Of a DNA stretch of 64,000 nucleotides, positions 24,967-34,630 are shown piece after piece. The position numbers were made by a program, and so were the translations under genes. How positions within the stretch are numbered: position 1 is the stretch's first letter; each line of letters begins with the position of its first letter. This DNA comes from an uncultured Clostridia bacterium. GTDB lineage: Bacteria; Bacillota; Clostridia; Christensenellales; CAG-314. The DNA is taken from contig CANPXV010000007.1 of the NCBI GenBank assembly GCA_947586855.1, forward strand, positions 21,407 to 85,406, read 5' to 3'. The notes under the pieces are model-generated. The model ran no database searches, was not told where the DNA came from, and saw only the letters and a program-made list of their open reading frames with translations.

Positions 24967-25539
24967 ATGGAAGAAAAGAAACAAGGCAAGCTGATAATCA
25001 TTTCCGGTCCAAGCGGAGCGGGAAAGGGAACGATATGCGCCGAGCTTATGCGGCAGATGCCCGATCTGGTGCTGTCCTGTTCCGTAACAACCCGTGCACC
25101 CCGTGCCAACGAGCGCAGGGATCGCAGCTATTTTTTCGTGTCGGAGGAGACTTTTCTCGATATGGTGCGCAAAAACGAGCTGTTGGAGTACGACCAGCAC
25201 TTCGAAAACTACTACGGCACACCCAAAAAGTTTGTGGTGGATATGCTCAACTTCGGCAAGGACGTCATTTTGGAAATTGACGTCAAGGGTGCGTTGCAGG
25301 TCAAGCAAAACTATCAGGACAGCATTTTGTTCTTCATCGAGGCCCCCAGCGAGCAGGCCCTCTACGAGCGCCTCAAAAAGAGAGGCTCCGAAAGCGAAGA
25401 TAAAATTCAGATCCGCATGGCACGCAACAAGTTGGAGCTGGCGCAGCGTCACAAGTACGACTACTGCATCATGAACGACGACGTGGACAGGGCCGTGGCG
25501 GAAATCATAGACATTTTGAAGCAAAGGAGAGAAAAATGA
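24967..25539 (+). CDS. gmk: Guanylate kinase
   Basis: A 190-residue enzyme phosphorylating GMP to GDP. The P-loop is SGPSGAGKGTI; the GMP-binding region holds SCSVTTRAPRANERRDRSYFF and LLEYDQHFENYYGTPK; the lid contains RGSESEDKIQIRM. It overlaps rpoZ by 4 bp. The gmk-rpoZ-coaBC-priA order is the standard Firmicutes arrangement. Confidence 0.95.
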   Translation: MEEKKQGKLIIISGPSGAGKGTICAELMRQMPDLVLSCSVTTRAPRANERRDRSYFFVSEETFLDMVRKNELLEYDQHFENYYGTPKKFVVDMLNFGKDVILEIDVKGALQVKQNYQDSILFFIEAPSEQALYERLKKRGSESEDKIQIRMARNKLELAQRHKYDYCIMNDDVDRAVAEIIDILKQRREK

Positions 25540-25721
25540 TAACCAAACCTCCCATTGACGAACTGACCGAAAAGGCCGGCGACAAGTACACGCTTTGCTG
25601 CGTGGTGGCCAAGCGCGCCAAGGAGCTTAACAACAGCCCCGAGCTGCCGCAAAACTTCAAGCCCATCACCTACGCCGCAGGAGAATTTGACGACGGCATA
25701 ACGGAAATCGCCAAAAAGTGA
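25536..25721 (+). CDS. rpoZ: RNA polymerase omega subunit
   Basis: A 61-residue protein recognised by IDELTEKAGDKYTLCCVVAKRAKEL and by its place between gmk and coaBC. Omega helps assemble and stabilise the beta-prime subunit. The length is typical of Clostridia. It overlaps gmk by 4 bp and coaBC by 1 bp. Confidence 0.9.
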   Translation: MITKPPIDELTEKAGDKYTLCCVVAKRAKELNNSPELPQNFKPITYAAGEFDDGITEIAKK

Positions 25722-26899
25722 TGAGACTTTCGGGTAAAAACATAGTTGTGGGCGTAACGGGCGGCATAGCTGTCTACAAGGTGTGTCAGCTTGTGCGCCT
25801 CTTCAAAAAATTGGGTGCCAACGTGGACGTCATCATGACGAAAAATGCCACGCAATTTGTCACGCCGCTCACCTTCGAGACCCTTTCCAACCGTCCGGTT
25901 GTCACGGATATGTTCAAAAGGGGCGGCCATTGGGAGGTGGAGCACATTTCCCTTGCCAAAAAAGCCGACCTTTTTGTGGTAAGTCCCGCAACGGCCAACA
26001 TTGTGGGCAAGCTGGCCAACGGCATTGCCGACGACATGTTGTCCACAACCCTCATGGCGACCACTGCGCCCATTGTGCTGTGCCCCGCCATGAATGTCAA
26101 CATGTACCGCAGCAAGAGCTTCAACGCCAATTTGCAAAAGCTGACGGAGCGAGGTGTGCATGTGGTGCAGTCGGAGACGGGCTTTCTGGCGTGCGGCGAC
26201 GTGGGCGAGGGCCGTATGGCCGAGCCGGAGACCATCTTGCAGCATTGTTTGCAGATTATCAGCCCCGTGTGGGATATGGAGGGCAAGCGTGTGTTGGTCA
26301 CTTGCGGCGCCACGATAGAGAAGTTGGACGACGTCAGGTACATCACCAATTTTTCCAGCGGCAAAATGGGCGCAAGCGTGGTGCAGGCGGCCTTGGACAG
26401 GGGAGCGGAAGTCACGGCCGTTTGCGGCAATCACACCGCCCCGATAGACCCCCGTGCGCATATCGTGGAGGTGCAGACCACCCAACAAATGCTGGATGCC
26501 GTGCTGGACGCAGCGCCCCAACAGGATATTTTTGTTTTGGCGGGCGCCCCTTGCGACTATCGACCCGAAAGCGTTTCTCCCACCAAGCTGAAAGCGGACT
26601 CTCTCACGCTGACTTTTGTCAAAAACCCCGATATTGCCCGCATTTTGGGCAAAAAAAAAGGAGAAAAATTTTTGTGCATTTTTGCCGCCGAAACGGATAA
26701 CGGCTTGGCCAACGCCCGCAGCAAATTGCAAAGCAAGCATGCCGACCTGGCGGTGCTCAACGACGTCAAGCACAACGACGTGTTCGGCAGCGACACAAAC
26801 GTCGTCACCTTTGTCACCAAAGAGGGTGCCACCGACTATCCGCAGATGTCCAAGGCGGATGTGGCGCAGCTGATTTTGGACAGGGCGTTGGGCAAATGA
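25721..26899 (+). CDS. coaBC: Bifunctional phosphopantothenoylcysteine synthetase/decarboxylase
   Basis: A 392-residue two-domain enzyme of coenzyme A synthesis. The CoaC flavoprotein domain (about 1-175) has GVTGGIAVYKVCQ, the active-site His in HWEVEHISLAKKADL, PAMNVNMY and the flexible-flap Cys in GFLACGDVGEGRMAEPE. The CoaB domain (about 185-392) has VLVTCGATIEKLDDVRYITN, SSGKMG and a KKKGEK loop. The ATG overlaps the rpoZ stop by 1 bp. It overlaps priA by 4 bp. Confidence 0.94.
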   Translation: MRLSGKNIVVGVTGGIAVYKVCQLVRLFKKLGANVDVIMTKNATQFVTPLTFETLSNRPVVTDMFKRGGHWEVEHISLAKKADLFVVSPATANIVGKLANGIADDMLSTTLMATTAPIVLCPAMNVNMYRSKSFNANLQKLTERGVHVVQSETGFLACGDVGEGRMAEPETILQHCLQIISPVWDMEGKRVLVTCGATIEKLDDVRYITNFSSGKMGASVVQAALDRGAEVTAVCGNHTAPIDPRAHIVEVQTTQQMLDAVLDAAPQQDIFVLAGAPCDYRPESVSPTKLKADSLTLTFVKNPDIARILGKKKGEKFLCIFAAETDNGLANARSKLQSKHADLAVLNDVKHNDVFGSDTNVVTFVTKEGATDYPQMSKADVAQLILDRALGK

Positions 26900-29094
26900 T
26901 ATATTCCGTTATTGTAGATTTGTCCGCAAGCGAGGTGGACCGCATATACGACTACAAGGGCGAGGGCTATGCCGTGGGCACCCGAGTTCTGGTCAGCTTC
27001 GGCAAGCGCCAGACAGAGGGCTACATCATCGGCGAAAAGCAAACGTCCGATTGTGACGAAAGCAAGCTCAAACAGATCATTCGCCCGTTGGAGGACTTTC
27101 CCGCCATATCGCAGCAGTTGTTGCAGTTGGGCAGCTACATGCGCAGCGAGTATCACTTGCGCTGGGCAGATGTGCTGAGGCTGTTTATCCCTGCGGAAAT
27201 GCGCGGCAGCAGGGTGAGGGCGCTATCCAAGCAGCAGATATGCCTTGCCACCGACGACAGCCTCGATATCATACTCAACTCACTAAAACCCAACGCCACC
27301 ATGCAAAGGGATTTGGTGACTTTTTTGTATCTCAACGGCGCAACGCTTGCCGAGACGCTCAACAAGGAGTTCGGCGCAAGTGCGCTCAAAGCCCTCAAAG
27401 ACAAGGGCATTGTCTCCTCGCAACAGATCGTGATACGCCGCACCCCCTACAAGGACCTTGCGGTGGGCAAAGCGGACAAAAAGCAGTTGCTGCCCGCCCA
27501 ACAGCACGCCGTGGACACGGTGCTATCCAACAGACAAGGGCGCTTTTTGCTGCACGGAGTGACGGGCAGCGGCAAGACGGAAGTGTACCTCACGGTCATC
27601 GAAAGGATAGTGCAGCAGGGCAAGACGTGCATCATGCTTGTGCCGGAAATTTCCCTCACGCCCAACATGTTGCGGCAGCTGAGGGAGCGCTTTGGCGATA
27701 CGGTGGCATTGTTGCACAGCGGCTTGTCCGTGGGAGAACGGTATGACGAGTGGCTACGCCTCAAAAACGGCGAGGCGCAGATAGCCGTCGGCGCTCGCAG
27801 TGCGGTGTTTGCCCCGTTGGAGAACATCGGCGCCATCATCATCGACGAGGAGCACGACAGCAGCTACATATCCGACTTCAACCCCCGCTACAACACGTTG
27901 GACGTGGCGGACTACCGTGCCAAACAAAACGGTGCGCTGTTGCTTTTGGGCAGCGCCACCCCCAGCCTGGGCAGTTACTATATGGCGCAAAAGGGACAGT
28001 TGCAGCTTATCGAGATGCCCGAGCGTATCAACAAGCAGCCCCTGCCCAAGGTAGAGATCGTGGATATGTCCTGGGAGACGAGGCGGGGCAACCGCAGCAT
28101 ATTTTCCTCCCTGCTTAAACAGCGCCTTGCCGAGACCATACAGGCGGGCAATCAGGCAATGCTGTTTCTCAACCGACGGGGCTACTCGTCATTTTTGATG
28201 TGCACCAAATGCGGCTATGTGGCCAAGTGCACCGATTGCGACGTCAGCCTGACGGTGCACCGAGACGACAACATGCTCAAATGTCACTATTGCGGCAAGC
28301 GGTTCTACATGCTGGACCAATGCCCCAACTGCAAGCAGCGCAGTTTTCGCCAGGGCAAGATAGGCACCCAGCAGATAGAGCAGCTGCTCAAAGAGATGTT
28401 TCCCGATGTCAAGGTGCTGCGCATGGACGCCGACACCACCCAGACCAAGGAAAGTCACGGCAAAATTCTCGAAGCCTTTCGCAATGGCGAGGCGCAGATA
28501 CTTGTGGGCACCCAGATGATCGCCAAGGGACACGATTTTCCCAAGGTGACGTTGGTGGGCATTTTGGACGGCGACCAAAGCCTTCACCACTCGGACTATC
28601 TTGCCACCGAGCGCACCTTTCAGCTCATCACGCAGGTGGCGGGGCGCAGCGGACGGGACAAGGACGTGGGCACAGTGGTGCTGCAAACCTACACACCCAC
28701 TCACTATTGTTTGCAATTGGCCGCCCGGCAGGACTATGTCGGCTTTTACCGCAAGGAAATCAACCTGCGAGAGGCCGCATCCTTCCCACCCTTTTCGGAG
28801 ATACTGCGCATCTTGTACACCGGCGAGAAGGAGAAGGACTGCATCGACCTGCTTACCGAGCAGTACGCCGAGCTGACCGACCTCAAAGGCAAATATCCCG
28901 CTGCGTTTCTGTATATGGACAAAATGCGCTGTCCGTTGAAGCGTGCGGAAAACAAATTTCGGTTCCAGATACTCATCAAATTGCAAAAGGACAGCCTCAA
29001 ACAGCTGATCCCGCAGATATACGCCGTGTGCGACGGCAAAAAACGCTCCGGCGTGCAAGTTTCGGTGGAGCGCAATCCGCAAAATCTATCCTGA
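26896..29094 (+). CDS. priA: Primosomal replication helicase PriA
   Basis: A 732-residue superfamily 2 helicase that reloads the replisome at forks. It has the 3'-BD domain at the N-terminus (VIVDLSASEVDRIYDYKG), Walker A GVTGSGKTEVY, the DEEH box IDEEHDSSY, and an eight-Cys zinc-binding insert (CTKCGYVAKCTDC, CHYCGKRF, CPNCKQ). Helicase motifs V-VI (GTQMIAKGHDFPKV, QVAGRSGR) are intact. Confidence 0.95.
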   Translation: MIYSVIVDLSASEVDRIYDYKGEGYAVGTRVLVSFGKRQTEGYIIGEKQTSDCDESKLKQIIRPLEDFPAISQQLLQLGSYMRSEYHLRWADVLRLFIPAEMRGSRVRALSKQQICLATDDSLDIILNSLKPNATMQRDLVTFLYLNGATLAETLNKEFGASALKALKDKGIVSSQQIVIRRTPYKDLAVGKADKKQLLPAQQHAVDTVLSNRQGRFLLHGVTGSGKTEVYLTVIERIVQQGKTCIMLVPEISLTPNMLRQLRERFGDTVALLHSGLSVGERYDEWLRLKNGEAQIAVGARSAVFAPLENIGAIIIDEEHDSSYISDFNPRYNTLDVADYRAKQNGALLLLGSATPSLGSYYMAQKGQLQLIEMPERINKQPLPKVEIVDMSWETRRGNRSIFSSLLKQRLAETIQAGNQAMLFLNRRGYSSFLMCTKCGYVAKCTDCDVSLTVHRDDNMLKCHYCGKRFYMLDQCPNCKQRSFRQGKIGTQQIEQLLKEMFPDVKVLRMDADTTQTKESHGKILEAFRNGEAQILVGTQMIAKGHDFPKVTLVGILDGDQSLHHSDYLATERTFQLITQVAGRSGRDKDVGTVVLQTYTPTHYCLQLAARQDYVGFYRKEINLREAASFPPFSEILRILYTGEKEKDCIDLLTEQYAELTDLKGKYPAAFLYMDKMRCPLKRAENKFRFQILIKLQKDSLKQLIPQIYAVCDGKKRSGVQVSVERNPQNLS

Positions 29095-29104
29095 CAGGTG
29101 ATTT

Positions 29105-29563
29105 ATGGCAAAACGAAACATTCTCAAAATGGGCGATCCCCTTCTTCGCAAAGTATGCAAACCCGTCGATACCTTCGACGTCAAGCTGTGGCGGCTCATT
29201 GACGACATGACAGACACTCTGCATGCAGTGGGCGGTCTGGGGCTTGCTGCGCCGCAGGTGGGCATGCTCAAACGTGTGTGCATTGTAGAGTACGACGATC
29301 AACACTTCGAGCTGGTCAACCCCGTGCTTGTGCACAGCTCGGGCAAGTGCGTGGATAACGAGGGCTGCCTGTCCGTGCCGGGGTTCAGGGGGCTGGTGGA
29401 GCGTCCCGAAAGCATCGATGTGGAGTATTTCGACCGCTTCGGCAAAAAACACCATCAACATGCCGAAGGCTACTTTGCCCGAGTGTTTTTGCACGAGATG
29501 GACCACTTGGACGGCATTTTGTTTGCAGATAAGATGATAAAGAAGATAATCGACGACGACTGA
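29105..29563 (+). CDS. def: Peptide deformylase
   Basis: A 152-residue metalloenzyme that removes the formyl group from new proteins. The three motifs are present: GLGLAAPQVG, EGCLSVPG (metal-binding Cys) and HEMDHLDG (two metal-binding His and the catalytic Glu). It precedes fmt by 15 bp; the two enzymes act at opposite ends of the formyl-methionine cycle. Confidence 0.95.
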   Translation: MAKRNILKMGDPLLRKVCKPVDTFDVKLWRLIDDMTDTLHAVGGLGLAAPQVGMLKRVCIVEYDDQHFELVNPVLVHSSGKCVDNEGCLSVPGFRGLVERPESIDVEYFDRFGKKHHQHAEGYFARVFLHEMDHLDGILFADKMIKKIIDDD

Positions 29564-29578
29564 TACGGGGGGGGCGCA

Positions 29579-30502
29579 ATGAAGGTTGTATTTTTGGGCA
29601 CACCCGATTTCGGCGTGCCCGCCATGGACAAGATAAGCCAACATCATACGATAGTGGGCGTGGTGTGCCAGCCCGACAAAGTGGGCGCCAGAGGCAAAAC
29701 GGAGTTCTGCCCCGTCAAAAAGTATGCCCTCTCCCACAACTTGCCGCTGTTTCAGTTCGAAAAAATATCCCGAGACGGCGCCGAAACGCTTCGTTCGCTT
29801 GGTGCGGACATCATGGTCACGGCGGCATACGGGCAAATCCTCTCGCAGGAGATAATAGATATCGCCCCCCACGGGATAATCAACATTCACGGCTCGCTGC
29901 TGCCCAAGCTGAGGGGAGCGGCCCCCATACAGTACGCTGTGTGGCAGGGATTGTCCCAAACGGGCGTCACGATACTCAACACCGTGCGCAAGGTGGACGC
30001 AGGAGAGATAATTTTGCAAAAAACCCTCGACATCGCCCCCTACGAGACGTGCGGTCAGCTGTTCGAGCGTATGTCGCTGCTGGGTGCGGAGGCCGTGACA
30101 GAGGCGCTGGACCTGATACAGTCCGGCAAAGCGGTGTACACTCCGCAGGACGAAGCTCAAGCCACATTTTGCAGCAAGATAACCGCCGAGCAGGAGCAGC
30201 TGGATTGGTCCCTTTCGGCGACGGAATTGGTCAACCTGGTGCGTGCGCTGTGCCCCAGCCCCTCCGCCTGGACGACGTTGGGCGGCAAACGCCTCAAAAT
30301 CTTTGCGCTGCGCCCGTGCGAGCTGCCCTTGGACGGCAGATCGGGCGAGGTGGTGCTGTGCGGCAAAAAGGAGCTGGTCGTCAAATGCGGCCAAGGTGCT
30401 GTGTATGTGACGGACTTGCAGGCGGAGAACTCCAAACGTATGGATATCGCCAGCTTCCTCAACGGCCACAAGGTGCCGACGGGCACCGTTTTGGGTGAGT
30501 GA
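29579..30502 (+). CDS. fmt: Methionyl-tRNA formyltransferase
   Basis: A 307-residue enzyme that formylates initiator Met-tRNA using 10-formyl-THF. The catalytic region is HGSLLPKLRGAAPIQYA, preceded by VVCQPDKVGARGK; the C-terminal OB-like domain starts around residue 205. A run of G (GGGGGGCG) just before the ATG provides a GG-rich ribosome site. The 10-formyl-THF it needs can be made by Fhs, encoded at 47.3 kb. Confidence 0.94.
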   Translation: MKVVFLGTPDFGVPAMDKISQHHTIVGVVCQPDKVGARGKTEFCPVKKYALSHNLPLFQFEKISRDGAETLRSLGADIMVTAAYGQILSQEIIDIAPHGIINIHGSLLPKLRGAAPIQYAVWQGLSQTGVTILNTVRKVDAGEIILQKTLDIAPYETCGQLFERMSLLGAEAVTEALDLIQSGKAVYTPQDEAQATFCSKITAEQEQLDWSLSATELVNLVRALCPSPSAWTTLGGKRLKIFALRPCELPLDGRSGEVVLCGKKELVVKCGQGAVYVTDLQAENSKRMDIASFLNGHKVPTGTVLGE

Positions 30503-31770
30503 TGAACACAGCCTTTCTCAAAAGCTTCACGGTGCTCACCAAGGTGTATGCCGAGGGCGCATTTTCTTCCATTGCTCTCAACAAAACATTGCAGGGCTGC
30601 AAAAAGCAGGACAAGGCCCTCATCACCAAATTGGTGTACGGCGTGCTGGACAACGACATCAGATTGCAGTACATTTTGTCCCACTATGTGCACAAAATGC
30701 CCAAAAGCGACGTGCTTTTGTACCTCAAAATGGGCGCCTATTGCCTTGCCGAGCTGTCTCTGCCCGTCTACACGGTGGTCAACGACATGGCCGAGCTTTC
30801 CAAGATGAGCGGCGACAGGCGCATTGTGGGCTTTGTAAACGCCACCCTCAAAACGGTAGCGGCCAACATCAAAAATTTTGACGACTACCCGCAGGACAAG
30901 TTGCAGCGGCTTTCCGTCGAGTGCTCCTATCCGCAGTGGGCGCTGCAAAAACTTGTCAAGGACTACGGTTGGGATACCGCCGAGCAAATCGTGCGCTATC
31001 CTGCCGATCATCGCAGCGTTTTTCGCTTTGCCAAGCCCATTTCGCCTGCGCAGATAGCCGAGCGCTACGGCGTTGAGGCCGAGCCGACGGTGTTTGCCGA
31101 CGCTTTCAGGATTGCTGGCACAGTGCCCCTCTCGCAGGATTGCACGCCCCAAAGCCTGTCCTCTATGGCCATTTCGCACGTGTGCGCCTCTCTTTTGCCG
31201 CAGCAGGGCAGTTTTTTGGATTGTTGCGCTGCGCCGGGCGGCAAATCGGTGTATGTAAAGCAGTTGCGGCAGGACGTTTCCGTCACTTGCTGCGATATCC
31301 ATGCGCACAGGGTGCAGCTCATCGAGGACTACGCCCGCCGAATGGATGTGCAGATTGCCTCTTTCTGCAAGGATATGACGCAATTTTGCGCCGATTGGCA
31401 AGGCGCCTTCGACACGGTGCTGTGCGATGTGCCATGCAGCGGTTTCGGCGTGTTGGACAGCCGCCCCGACATCAAGCTGTTCCGTCAAAACAAGGATATT
31501 TCCGATTTGATGAAGCTGCAATACGCCATTTTGGATAATTGCAGCAGATATGTCAAGGTGGGCGGCGATCTGGTGTACTCCACATGCACCCTTTTCGACA
31601 ACGAAAACGGTCAAAACATACGCAAATTTTTGGCGCAGCACCCCAACTTTCAGTACGGAAAGTTGTTTGTGCCCTCTTTGCCGCAGGTTTCGGGCGGCAG
31701 TTATCAATTTTTACCTCACAAGGACGGCATGCACGGCTTTTTTGTGGCGGTAGTGCATCGTAACTCATGA
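30502..31770 (+). CDS. rsmB: 16S rRNA m5C967 methyltransferase
   Basis: A 422-residue enzyme with an N-terminal NusB-like domain (NKTLQGCKKQDKALITKLVYG) and a C-terminal SAM-dependent RNA m5C methyltransferase domain (CCAAPGGKSVYVKQL, CDIHAHRV, DVPCSGFGVL, STCTLFDNEN). The two catalytic cysteines are in DVPCSG and STCTL. ATG 30502 overlaps the fmt stop by 1 bp and fits the family start better than GTG 30499. Confidence 0.92.
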   Translation: MNTAFLKSFTVLTKVYAEGAFSSIALNKTLQGCKKQDKALITKLVYGVLDNDIRLQYILSHYVHKMPKSDVLLYLKMGAYCLAELSLPVYTVVNDMAELSKMSGDRRIVGFVNATLKTVAANIKNFDDYPQDKLQRLSVECSYPQWALQKLVKDYGWDTAEQIVRYPADHRSVFRFAKPISPAQIAERYGVEAEPTVFADAFRIAGTVPLSQDCTPQSLSSMAISHVCASLLPQQGSFLDCCAAPGGKSVYVKQLRQDVSVTCCDIHAHRVQLIEDYARRMDVQIASFCKDMTQFCADWQGAFDTVLCDVPCSGFGVLDSRPDIKLFRQNKDISDLMKLQYAILDNCSRYVKVGGDLVYSTCTLFDNENGQNIRKFLAQHPNFQYGKLFVPSLPQVSGGSYQFLPHKDGMHGFFVAVVHRNS

Positions 31771-32810
31771 TACTATTACAGGATATGACATTGCAGCAAC
31801 TAACGGATTATCTGACGAGCGAATATCAGGTGCGCTCGTTTGTTGCCAAGCAAATTTACGGCTGGCTCAACAAATCGGTGGATTTCGACGGCATGACGGA
31901 TATATCCAAGTCTTTGAGAGAGCAGTTAAAGCAAAACTGCGTGGCCGTATCCGCTCGTATCGTGCGCACCCTCACCTCCCAGTTGGACGGCACACAAAAG
32001 TTTCTGTTTCGGCTGCACGACGGCAACGTGGTGGAGGGCGTGCTGATGAACTACAAATACGGCAACACCCTGTGCGTGTCAAGTCAGGTGGGCTGCCGCA
32101 TGGGCTGTGCGTTTTGCGCAAGCACCCTGGGCGGCTTGGTGCGCAACCTCTCCGCAGGAGAAATTCTTGGGCAGGTGCTGGCGGTAAACGCCTTGCAGCA
32201 AGGCAAAGAGCGCCACGTCACCAACATCGTGATGATGGGCAGCGGCGAGCCGTTGGACAATTTCGACAACGTTGTGCGCTTTTTGCAGTTGGTATCCTGC
32301 CCGGAGGGCATCAATATTTCGCTGCGCAACGTTTCGCTATCCACATGCGGCATTGTGCCCAACATCCGCAAGTTGGCGGATATGGGTTTGCCCGTCAACC
32401 TCACGTTGAGCCTGCACAACCCCGACAACGAGCAACGCAAGGCCATCATGCCCGTCACCAAAGCCTACCCCGTCGAGGAGGCCGTGGCCGCCTGCCGCTA
32501 CTATTTTGAGCGGACGGGCCGCCGTGTTATCATAGAGTACACGCTGATAGACGGCCAAAACGACACCTATGCGCATGCGCTGCAACTTGCCTCGCTTCTC
32601 AGGGGTATGTCGGTGCACGTCAACGTGATATCCCTCAACCCCGTCAAGGAGACGGGCCTCAAAGGCACAAGCGAGCGCACCCTGCAAAAGTTTTTGCAGT
32701 ATCTGGACAAGTTTGGCATTTCCGCCACACGTCGGCGCACCATGGGACAAGATATCGAGGGCGCCTGTGGCCAGCTCAGGCGGCGCTATTTGGAGGGCGA
32801 CGATGACTAA
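31767..32810 (+). CDS. rlmN: Dual-specificity rRNA/tRNA m2A methyltransferase RlmN
   Basis: A 347-residue radical SAM enzyme that methylates A2503 of 23S rRNA and A37 of some tRNAs. The [4Fe-4S] motif is CRMGCAFC; other landmarks are NVVEGVLMNYKYGNTLCVSS, MGSGEPLDNFDNV and LSLHNPDNEQR. The Cys in RRTMGQDIEGACGQL is the resolving Cys near the C-terminus. It overlaps rsmB by 4 bp and rsgA by 8 bp, leaving no room for the prpC-prkC pair found here in Bacillus. Confidence 0.95.
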   Translation: MILLQDMTLQQLTDYLTSEYQVRSFVAKQIYGWLNKSVDFDGMTDISKSLREQLKQNCVAVSARIVRTLTSQLDGTQKFLFRLHDGNVVEGVLMNYKYGNTLCVSSQVGCRMGCAFCASTLGGLVRNLSAGEILGQVLAVNALQQGKERHVTNIVMMGSGEPLDNFDNVVRFLQLVSCPEGINISLRNVSLSTCGIVPNIRKLADMGLPVNLTLSLHNPDNEQRKAIMPVTKAYPVEEAVAACRYYFERTGRRVIIEYTLIDGQNDTYAHALQLASLLRGMSVHVNVISLNPVKETGLKGTSERTLQKFLQYLDKFGISATRRRTMGQDIEGACGQLRRRYLEGDDD

Positions 32811-33675
32811 AAGCGGCACCGTTGTCAAAAGCGTCGGCGGAGTGTTTACCGTGATGGACGACGACCAACGCAAATATGTGTGTTTTGCCCCCAAAAAACT
32901 GCGCTACAACGATGCGGATGTGGTGGTGGGCGACAAAATTTTCTTTGACGACATCGGTCGGGGCAAGGGCGTCCTGACGGAGATCGCTCCCCGCCGCAAC
33001 AAGCTGTCCCGCCCGCCCATTGCCAATGTGGACGTCTGCTTTGTGGTGGTGGCGTGCCGGCCGCAGCCCGATTTCTTTCTGGCGGACAAGGTGCTCATCA
33101 ACTGTTTTCAGGAGGGTATCGAGCCCGTCGTGGTGGTCAACAAGGTGGATCTATCCGACGAGGTTGTGTCTCTTGCCCGTCAAAACTACGGTTCTGTTGC
33201 CGATATTGTGGCCGTTTCGGCGTTGGACAACAGCGTTTTGGGGCTTGTGGACTACTTGCAGGGCGGCAAAACTGCCTGTTTTGCGGGGCAATCGGCCGTG
33301 GGCAAGACGTCTTTGCTAAATGCGTTGCTGCCGCAAGCTATGGGCGCCACAGGAGGTATCTCCGCCAAGTCGGGCAGGGGCGTACACACCACCCGACACA
33401 GCTCGCTGCACAGGCTGTCCTGCGGGTATCTGGCGGATACGTGCGGTTTTTCGCTGTGCGAGCTGCACAACATCCGCTCGGACGAGCTGCGCTTGTATCT
33501 GGACGACTTTGTCACGCTATCGCACGAATGTAAGTACACATCCTGCACCCACACGGCCGAGCCTGATTGCGCCGTAAAGCGTGCCGTGCAGCAGGGCGAC
33601 ATCTGCCTCAGCCGCTACGAGCGATATGTAGAGGAATTTAACGAATTGAAGCAAGCGGAAAAAAATCAGTACTGA
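32803..33675 (+). CDS. rsgA: Ribosome small subunit-dependent GTPase A
   Basis: A 290-residue circularly permuted GTPase that checks late 30S assembly. Order seen: OB fold (residues about 1-70), G4 VVNKVD, G1 GQSAVGKTSLLNALL, G2/G3 around RGVHTTRHSS and DTCGF, then the zinc-binding CKYTSCTHTAEPDC domain. The start at 32803 lies inside the end of rlmN. It is preferred to upstream starts because it gives the normal N-terminus TKSGTVVKSVGG. Confidence 0.93.
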   Translation: MTKSGTVVKSVGGVFTVMDDDQRKYVCFAPKKLRYNDADVVVGDKIFFDDIGRGKGVLTEIAPRRNKLSRPPIANVDVCFVVVACRPQPDFFLADKVLINCFQEGIEPVVVVNKVDLSDEVVSLARQNYGSVADIVAVSALDNSVLGLVDYLQGGKTACFAGQSAVGKTSLLNALLPQAMGATGGISAKSGRGVHTTRHSSLHRLSCGYLADTCGFSLCELHNIRSDELRLYLDDFVTLSHECKYTSCTHTAEPDCAVKRAVQQGDICLSRYERYVEEFNELKQAEKNQY

Positions 33676-33699
33676 AATTTTTCGCAAAGCGAGGTATCT

Positions 33700-34356
33700 A
33701 TGAAGAAAATTTTTGTCAGCCCATCAATACTTTCTGCCGACTTTGCCCGTTTAGAGCAGGAGTGCAAAGCTCTGGAAAAATGCGGCGCCGATTGGATCCA
33801 TTGCGACGTGATGGACGGCAATTTTGTGCCCAACATCACATTTGGCATGCCCGTTGTGCGCAGCATACGCCGTTGCGTTGTGTTGCCGCTGGACGTGCAC
33901 CTGATGATAGACGACCCCGGCCGCTATGTAGAGCAGTTTGCCGAGGCGGGTGCGGATATCATCACCATCCACGTCGAGTCCACGCAAAACGTGTCGCAGG
34001 TACTGCGCAAGATACACGCTTGCGGCAAAAAGGCGGGGCTTTCCGTCAAGCCCGATACCCCCATCGGCGCCCTCACGCCGTACAGGGGCCTGTTTGATCT
34101 GGCATTGATCATGTCGGTGGAGCCGGGGTTCGGCGGCCAGCAGTTTATCCCCTCCGCCGTGGGCAAAATTCGCCGTGCCAAGCAGCTTTTCTCCGATATT
34201 CTGGTAGAAGTGGACGGCGGTATCAATGCCGAAACGGCCCGTCTCGTCATCGACGCAGGCGTGGATGTGGTGGTGGCAGGTAGCTCCATCATGAGCGCGC
34301 CCGACCGCCGAGCCGCTATCGAGGCTGTCCGCAACGGCGGCAAAACGACTTTGTGA
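33700..34356 (+). CDS. rpe: Ribulose-phosphate 3-epimerase
   Basis: A 218-residue TIM-barrel enzyme interconverting ribulose-5-P and xylulose-5-P in the pentose phosphate pathway. Motifs: PSILSADFARLEQE, HCDVMDGNFVPNITFG, LDVHLMIDDP, IMSVEPGFGGQQF and EVDGGINAETA, which carry the metal and phosphate ligands. It closes the block and is followed by an intrinsic terminator. Confidence 0.95.
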   Translation: MKKIFVSPSILSADFARLEQECKALEKCGADWIHCDVMDGNFVPNITFGMPVVRSIRRCVVLPLDVHLMIDDPGRYVEQFAEAGADIITIHVESTQNVSQVLRKIHACGKKAGLSVKPDTPIGALTPYRGLFDLALIMSVEPGFGGQQFIPSAVGKIRRAKQLFSDILVEVDGGINAETARLVIDAGVDVVVAGSSIMSAPDRRAAIEAVRNGGKTTL

Positions 34357-34385
34357 CCCCACGTGCGCATTTTTGGACGTTTTCG

Positions 34386-34408
34386 GCCTCCTGCAAAGGA
34401 GGCTTTTG
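34386..34408 (+). terminator. Intrinsic terminator after rpe
   Basis: Stem GCCTCC / GGAGGC with a 6-base loop and TTTTG after it. Confidence 0.8.
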
Positions 34409-34630
34409 CTTGCCGCAAAGCTGTTGTAGCCGTATTGCATAGAGCGAATGGTAGTATCTTGCAATAAAATTCAAAAAAATTTTGCGGTTTTTATATAATT
34501 TTTGAGTATTTTCGTTTGGTTTTTTCTGCGGCCGTGCCGCAGTCCCTACTTTTTTGTTATCGTTTTTCTATTTGTCTGCGGGTGATTTGCAAATTTATTT
34601 TGTTGGCAGTAACACATTGCGGCGCAGGGG

